Assembly (NCBI GenBank): GCA_007115705.1
Contig: QXEO01001819.1
Span: forward strand, 124,001 to 188,000
Direction of reading: 5' to 3'
Source of the DNA: Dactylis glomerata
Lineage: Eukaryota > Streptophyta > Magnoliopsida > Poales > Poaceae
DNA length: 64,000 bases
A program made the position numbers and the translations under genes. Position 1 is the stretch's first letter. Every line of letters begins with the position of its first letter. Below are positions 57,597 to 64,000 of the stretch, in pieces. The notes below the pieces were generated by a model. That model ran no database searches, was not told the origin of the DNA, and saw only the letters and a list, made by a program, of their open reading frames with translations.

Positions 57597-60550
57597 CTAT
57601 CTATCGTTGATCATGCACAGGTAACCACCCCCGGCGTTCCGTTCCAGGGGATACCTGGTGGCACCCTTCATGTACCCAAGGTGACTCATGGCAGCATCTC
57701 GGAGTCCGGATCTGTTTGGTGCCTTTCCTTTCTTGCGACTCTTTATCATAGTGCAAGTGCTCAGAGGGCCATCGCTTCCAGCCCCAGGTCTCCTACAACG
57801 CAATCCGCAACGATGAATTTTCAAGTTATTACTTAAATCATAAAGATATTGTCTATCTGGTTCATATGGCCAGTAAAAGTTCAATTCAGCACCTAAACCT
57901 AGCAGATGGGATACAACGTCAGAACTTGTGTGGTTACTTTGACAAATGGAAGAAAGCAAAGTAACAGAGAAAAGAATGTCTGAAAACTTACCGCAACAAC
58001 TTCTCTGAAGCAACTCTAGCAGCTTCAATGGTGTCCTTGCTAGGCAGCCACTTCACTACTCTACCAGGATTGCCTCGCATGGGCGAGTGAATTTTTACAA
58101 GCTGCACATAATCTTCTATATCAGTAAATCATGCAGCAACAGCAAAACATACCTGTAGTACTCAATGGATGTAAAAACGGTTTTATTAGGTTAGAGGAAG
58201 AGACAAACTCACACCAAGACATTCCATCATCTGATAATATGCTCTGCCATGTAGAGGAGTGTGTCCCTTTCTGGACTCTGAAAAGTATCTTGTCCTGAAA
58301 GATTGTAACATGAACTGTAAGCAAAAGTGCATGCTTAAGATGACAGTTGACATGTAAATCACATACCATTCCTTGTAGCCTGGGTCTACTGTAAAGCCAT
58401 ACATGTCGACACTGTTGCAGATGGAGAGAGCAAATTCAAGAGCTTTAAGCCCAGTTCCTTTAGCAGATGAACCAAATGATGTGCCTAGCATGAGGTATAC
58501 TGGATTGGTAATTGGAAGTTCCTACATAACAAGAGTTCTGTCAGCCAGGTAAGAAAACAAGGAGCATGTCCTAAAGCAGCCTAATTTCGAAATACAATAT
58601 AAGTAAATTACCCGAATCATCTGGTTCATGGCATCATGTATTGTTGTCTTAACGATCAGTGCCTCCTTTTTTGTTTCTGTAACCATAAGAATTAGTGTGC
58701 CTTTTCATCTCCTATCCCACTGAAAGAGAAATAGGTGGCGGGGAAATTACCATCTAACTCAACAACTTTATCCAGTGCCTTTGCAGATCCTCTATTAAGA
58801 AGGCGAAATGTACTCTTTGTACCAACATACTCCGTGTAGTTCTGCAATGCAGACAGAAGAAGTCAGGCAAGTGCAGGCGAAGAAATCAGAGCAGGAAACT
58901 AAGTATCTTAGGAAAACCTGAACAGGTGCACCATTTTCTCTAATGACGACATCATAAGAATCAATCTCATCCCCAAATTTAGTTTTTAGAAGATCCCCGG
59001 AATTTCCGACAACAGCACATCTACCAAATTGCTGAGGTACATATGGAGATGTCTCAGGGAGAACCAATGAAAGCTTTTCCATGCAAAGAGTTCTGTTCCT
59101 GCACTTATTCCTGTGAAGCCAAAACTAAACATAATCAGAAATCTATTGAATTTAACCATAATGTAAGTCTACTGGAAACTGGAAAACTTGTGTCTACCCA
59201 CAGAAGGATTCCTTTGTTGATCCTGCGCCATGCATACTCCTCCCAGCCATTTGGTAATGCATCAATGTACTCCTTTGTGAGTATTGTGGTACTGTTGCGA
59301 ACCTAGGAACAAAAAAACTTAGTGACAGCATCAATAGCCACTAGTGTAATTCCGACAAACTAAAGGACAACATTTTGTGACAGTTTATAAATCACTTATG
59401 ACGTTTTGCAAATTTTCATTGCATTAACTAAATCATGCAGATAAGTCAGTACAGAAGAAAGAATGGCAACCTGCTCCCATGAGGCCACGGCTTCGCAGAG
59501 ATTGAACTCAAATGCCAACCCTTCAGACTCTCCAGTTTTGGGATCTTTCTGCAAACACCAGGAAAAAGAGCTAAGAAAATTATCACAAAAAATAAGGCAA
59601 GCTGGTCTAACTATGAGAGGAACTTGACAGAAACCCGTGGTTCATGCTTGCCAAACGCAGTAAAATTCCACGTACAAATAAAATAAAAACAACTGAGACA
59701 AGAAATGCCATGGGTTCAGAAATAGCAGAGAGCATGTGCACTTACCCACTTAGAATCTGTGTCACTTGGGTACTGTATTACAACACGACAGTAATCCTCT
59801 CCGCTGACCGCTTGAAGTCCTAGACCATTAGCATCCTGCAACATTTTTGTTGTCACGAGTAAGACTCATATGGACCACAGGTCCACAGCACGCTAATGCT
59901 CTTACAAAGGAGACCATGAAGTATCTACCAACACAATTACCTCTGAGAATTACCCCAAAACAAACATTGATAGTTTTGGAACACCAAGTTCACCCCAAAC
60001 CCAGACATAAGAAAATGCTCACACACTATCAACCATGCCTATCTACTGAACATTAAGCATTGCATCCACATTAATTCTCACAACAGGTCCAGAATAACAG
60101 GCAGTTACCCTGCCAATCCACGAGAGCTCATGCACTTCAGAACTAATAATTGCCCACGATACAACACAACGCAGCATCAAATTTGCACACCGACGATGCA
60201 GCCAAGTCCCAATTGGTCCAAATAAAGCGGCAGAGAATCGACACAAGTAAGTAGATCGGCGACAAGGTGGTGACTCACCACGCACTTGCTGAACCCTCCC
60301 TGCAGCGCGGCGAGCGCCGCCAAGTCCGCCTCGGAAACCCCCGCGCCGCCATCTGCGTCGAACACGCAGCACGATTCAGGGATCTCCAAGTCCAAGCGAA
60401 GGCAAAAGGAAGCAGAGGAGAGGAGAAGAGAGAAGAGGGGTGTGAGCGGGAGGAGGGTACGGTACATGAGGAGAGGCCGGAGAGGTAGATGAGGATGGCG
60501 CTGACGCCGGAGAGGATGGCGGCGGCGAGGGCCAACGGGAGTACCCGCAT
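57597..60550 (-). CDS. GT29 sialyltransferase-like protein, 12 exons, 439 aa
   Basis: Exons on the minus strand: 60466-60550, 60279-60352, 59746-59835, 59471-59548, 59202-59302, 58918-59110, 58751-58841, 58612-58676, 58367-58521, 58213-58294, 57992-58101, 57597-57792. They total 1320 nt, all junctions GT-AG with matching phases. The protein has a type II signal anchor (about residues 5-26), so it is probably a Golgi membrane protein with a luminal catalytic part. Sialylmotif L is at about 171-207 (FGRCAVVGNSGDLL, YDVVIRENGAP), motif S at about 278-303 (GTGLKALEFALSIC, VDMYGF), and the H-x3-H stretch HTPLH near 322-326. Plants largely lack sialic acid; family members act in pollen-tube and cell-wall glycan processes, possibly on KDO-like sugars. 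Substrate here is unknown. Confidence 0.93.
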
Positions 60551-60757
60551 GGCCGGGAACCGGTGGCCCGCCTGCCTGCGCTCTCGCCGGAGCTGCGGCC
60601 GGAGTTGGGAGTGGGGAGTCGGCGGTGGGCCGAGGAATGGGAGACAGAAAGAGAGCCCGGTTGCTTAAGCAAAGAGCAATGGGCCGTATTGGATTTTCGG
60701 TCGAGTGAATAATTAAAACAATATTTTTAGCGCTTATAATAGTATTGCATTGATATG
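60551..60757 (-). promoter_or_regulatory. Proximal promoter region of the sialyltransferase-like gene
   Basis: About 207 bp between the start codon and the Stowaway-type element. No clear TATA box at a suitable distance; the region next to the ATG is GC-rich. The upstream promoter, if longer, must include transposon sequence. Confidence 0.4.
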
Positions 60758-60759
60758 TA

Positions 60760-62619
60760 CTCCCTCCGTCCCGAATTAACTGATGTGGGCTCACTACAAA
60801 TACCATTTTGCAAGAAAGTCCTTCACACATTAAAGAACTTTCAAATTAGGCCTGAAATTGGAAATTCAAGATGGAATCTTCTCCTCCACCTCCGACCTCC
60901 CTGCCATCCGCTGTCTGCCGTCCGCCGCTGCCCCGCAGTCCAGGAGCTCAACCCCGGAGGACCACTATAGAGCCAGCAGAGCCTCCCCCAAGGCCCAAGG
61001 TGGCCCGCATCGCAGCTGGGAACCCACGCGATGCCTCCAAATCGATGGTCTGCTCCGTCCGCCGACGGAGGGGTCGAGCAAGGCCGCGCCGGCAAATACC
61101 TTGTACCGGAGCAGGGGAGAGAGGCCACGCCGCTCTCGTTCACACTGGCATCGTCGTCCCTTCCCATTTCCATCCCCGACGGGAGCTCGCCCACCGCTAC
61201 CTCTTCCTCGTCAACCACGCCGTCGGACCATCGACGATCCTCCTCCGACCGAGCCTCTCTTCGGACATCCTCGTCGCTGCGACCCCCATGCATGTGCTCC
61301 TGGTCCAGGGCGGAAGAGCAACGGTTCCCTCAAGCACGCGCTCTCCACTCATCCTTCTGTAGGTTTGATTGAAACAGTTTCAGGTTCACTGAAACAGTTT
61401 CAGTTTGATCTTATTTAGATCTGGAAACAGTAATTCAAAGTCAAGCATATCCTCGAGAAAAGATGATAGATTTGAGATGCAACAGTTGATGCAATGCACT
61501 CCAGTTAGATATAGAAAGGAGGTTATTCTTCAATTCGACATCACTCAAGCATATCAGAACTGAACGTAGCTGCTACTGCATCACAGATTTCGTATTTTCA
61601 TCTCATCACACAAACTCTGCTCTTCTGCAGTATCAAACTGCAGTGACTACAGGGTGCAGGGAACCTTTTCATGTCTATGCACTTCAGATTTGTTAGGTAC
61701 TAAGGTGATCATGTAATCTCACCCCATTCTTGTCACAGTAGTCAATGTCGGTCCAGCACCGCTCGCCGAGGACCTTGCCGGCCGGCCACCCAGGGCTAGG
61801 TAGTGGGCACGATGGCAGACTCTGACGAGGTCACCACCACACACCGCACTCCCCCGGCTTCCTTGGCAGCGCCCAGCACGTTGAGGGTCCCCTCCACTGC
61901 TGGCACTACCAGCTCCTTCTGCGATGAAGAAACGAGGCAGACACCGCCTAAGCTTGTGAGCAGCCCGAGAGAACAGATGTACAGGGCAATGAGGAGCAGA
62001 CCTGGGGGTCGAGGACTTGGTCGACGGTGCAGGGGGCGCGAGGTGGAACACACCAAAGCATCCCCGCACGGCGGCGAGCAGGGTGGCGCCGTCGAGGAGG
62101 TCGCACTGGTAGAAGCGGATGCGGCCCTCATCGTCGGCGGCCGCAGCGAGCGCGAGGAGGTGGTCCGTCTTGGCCTTGTCATCTGCGGCACGCCAACGAA
62201 ATCGACGGTGAGTGACCTCCACCGCACAACTGCCTGCAGCTATTCAAGATTAGTACGACCAGGGACATAGCGGGAGAGCTTAATTTGGGGGAAAATCGAA
62301 CCTTAACCATGAGCTTGCGGGCTCGGCCACGACGGCAGGGAAACGAGAGGGAAGGTGGAGGGGAGAAAGGCAGCGCCAGCTCTGCATGGGGGGAGCGAGG
62401 AGATCGGACGCTAGAGTCTAGCCGGAGCAGAGTGCAACGGTGGCTAGCCGGAGCAGAGCGGACGCCGGCCGGCGGGAGGAGGGCGAGAAGGGGAGCGAGT
62501 GGCACAGGATAAGGTCGCGGCTCTGTCCGACCGAGACGTGGACTCGAAGTTGTGTCGGGAATCAATCAAGGACTTTTTTGTATAAGTGCCTTCACATCAC
62601 TTAATTCGGGAGGAGGGAG
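60760..62619. mobile_element. Large Stowaway/mariner-type element carrying a gene fragment (Pack-type)
   Basis: 1860 bp. The left end (CTCCCTCCGTCCCGAATTAA) and the inverted right end (CTCCCTCCTCCCGAATTAAG) match over about 60 bp with small gaps, out to a shared AAGTCCTT. TA lies on both sides (60758-60759, 62620-62621). No mariner transposase is present. The interior is GC-rich and includes the reductase fragment below, plus a 163-codon plus-strand frame at 60871-61362 without a recognised domain. One composite element is the simplest reading. Two independent MITEs in opposite orientation, each reduced to one end, are possible but less likely. Confidence 0.7.
61725..62222 (-). pseudogene. 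Cinnamoyl-CoA-reductase-like fragment (short-chain dehydrogenase)
   Basis: On the minus strand, residues such as DDKAKTDHLLALAAAAD, RIRFYQCDLLDG and GCFGVFHLA match the early part of plant CCR/DFR-like reductases, after the missing NAD(P)-binding start. A frame break follows (about 62045). After an intron-like gap with an acceptor (CATCGCAG, about 61936), KELVVPAVEGTLNVLGAAKE and RCVVVTSS match the next exon. A further frame break near 61800 precedes a stretch encoding GERCWTDIDYC. Both ends of the gene are missing. It could not make an active enzyme. Confidence 0.8.
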
Positions 62620-62621
62620 TA

Positions 62622-64000
62622 CTTTTTTTGACAATCAATACCACATATATATTTATAATAATAAATAGTACATGATAGAGATACACGAGACTTACACGAA
62701 TTAGCGAAACATGCTTATAGCTCGAAGGAGACCCATGTGTGGGATAGTGATCCTTCAGATTTTTATTTTATCTTTTATAATTCGTGATGTAACATTGTTA
62801 TCGGTTGACTAAAAGCGTCGGGTGGTTTTCCTTCAAAAAAACTAAGCTTTATGAACTCATCGAGCAATGGTTGTTTTTTCAATAGTCTAAGGGAATCTTT
62901 ATGTGGGTGGAATAACTAATTGCACATGGCTTGAGGTTGCTCCGCATGTGAATTGACTGCAATACAACCCCAAAAAACCTCACATAATTAAAAAGTAGTG
63001 TTTAGTTTCAAAAAAAACTTGTACAACCATAGAAGTTTGGCTTATAAGGTGAAAAATCAAAACTATGTTTTAGCACTTATAATAAAAATATATTAGTGGT
63101 CATGTATTCTTGGCACATGAGTTATTGAGCTATATGAGCCCATAGAGCTGTGGTGACCCAGCATACCACTGCATGTGTAGTATGCAAGTCGTTGACATAA
63201 CACCAATGAAACACCGTCTCACTAGTATTACATCGATCAGAGTGGTACAACAGAAACATCGCAGGTCCAAGGTATGTCTATAGGATTATAATTTTTAGCA
63301 TACATAAGATCTTTAGAACCTCCTCAACAGGTAGAGGTTTAGTTCTGGCGATTACAATCGAGAAAGAACAACTAGAAGACTAAACTAAAGCTACAACTAA
63401 TGCAGTTGGCTTGCTACAGAATTACCCTAACTACTTAGGTTCTAGGATTAGGGAATTGGGTCCCTTCTATTCTTATTCTAGTTTTCCACCATTCTTGACG
63501 TAGTCGTTGACTTCATTGCTAATTCTGACATTTGTCAGGGGCTTCATCTTCATCTTTAGTGTCTCGAGGTTGCCTCCTGTGTTGCCTCCAATCTAAGCAA
63601 TGGTTAAGAGGGAGTGGGGTGAGTAATGAGCATTACCCAGCAAGTTTATTTAATAGTATAGAGGTGTTTGATGCACTAGCTACGACCGTAGACTTGAAAG
63701 TCTTAGGTCAAATGCAGTTTTTATAATCATTTCTTCAAAGATTGACTTTATTCAAAAGAACTATGTCCATCAGTCTTCACAGGTTGATTAGAACTTCGAT
63801 GGGCTCCTTTCCTGCCGCGTTCGCAGCTCTTTCCCGAAACAGGGAGTATCCAGATACTTTCTTACACTCTGCAGAGGTGGTCACTTGTACCCATGAGAGA
63901 TCAAAGCCTTGCTGCACAACCGATTTGCATGCTCGTCCACACTTCCTTTGTGTGGGGCCTAGCCAATGATCCAAGCCAATCACTGTTCTTCTCCGCGACC
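62622..64000. other. No recognised gene; probably part of an unidentified repeat
   Basis: AT-rich to 63150. From about 63155 (TGTGGTGACCCAGCATACCA) the sequence reads like an LTR or other repeat fragment, but no second copy, target duplication or primer site is inside the window, so the class cannot be decided. Confidence 0.35.

Noticed and set aside
60177..60830. 217-aa frame over the start of the sialyltransferase-like gene
   Set aside because: It reads through introns 1 and 2 and the promoter; the spliced model reproduces the expected protein start.
60871..61362. 163-aa plus-strand frame inside the Stowaway-type element
   Set aside because: Proline/arginine/serine-rich, no recognisable domain, overlapping other open frames in the same GC-rich stretch.

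Overview
The window is nuclear DNA of a grass, most likely a Pooideae species (the wheat, barley, oat and ryegrass group). The evidence is the dense nesting of grass-type Ty3/gypsy and Ty1/copia LTR retrotransposons, Stowaway-, hAT- and Mutator-type DNA elements, and low-copy genes with plant splice sites. The species cannot be fixed from the sequence alone. About three quarters of the window is retrotransposon.

Left block, 1-23885: the 3' part of a decayed Tat-lineage Ty3/gypsy element on the + strand (gag, protease, RT, RNase H, a second RNase H, integrase, an antisense AT-hook/B3-like gene, and a 336-bp 3' LTR). It is split twice. An Athila-type non-autonomous element sits at 1033-8287 (target duplication AGGAA) and interrupts gag. 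A copia element of the Angela/BARE type sits at 10551-18944 on the minus strand (duplication TCGAC) and interrupts RT. The copia LTRs are almost identical although its coding region is ruined.

Centre, 23886-53832: low-copy sequence with MITEs, a hAT element and a three-copy diverged tandem repeat, followed by the 3' end of an F-box gene on the minus strand. A 21.7-kb chromovirus (Tekay/Del-like) at 32070-53780 (duplication GCTAT) lies inside what I read as the single coding-region intron of that gene, so the F-box coding sequence appears to survive as exons 53833-54949 and 31494-31546. The chromovirus carries an extra ORF upstream of gag-pol, a gag-pol that is open until a stop codon just before a chromodomain, a solo Tat-family LTR in its 5' LTR, and a second Athila-type element (42427-50860, minus strand, duplication GACGC) in its 3' LTR. 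With the insertions and duplications removed, both chromovirus LTRs are exactly 3558 bp, which supports the mapped borders.

Right block, 53833-64000: host genes, all on the minus strand. They are the F-box gene, a two-exon secreted cysteine-rich thionin-like peptide gene (56159-56622), and a complete 12-exon GT29 sialyltransferase-like gene (57597-60550, 439 aa). About 210 bp upstream of the latter lies a 1.86-kb element with Stowaway-type inverted repeats and a TA duplication, enclosing a broken cinnamoyl-CoA-reductase-like fragment. The last 1.4 kb holds no recognised gene.

From LTR divergence judged by eye, the order of insertion is: the Tat element first; then the left Athila element (about 40 substitutions between its LTRs) and the chromovirus (1-2 %); then the right Athila element (about 5 differences) and the copia element (2 substitutions and 1 indel).
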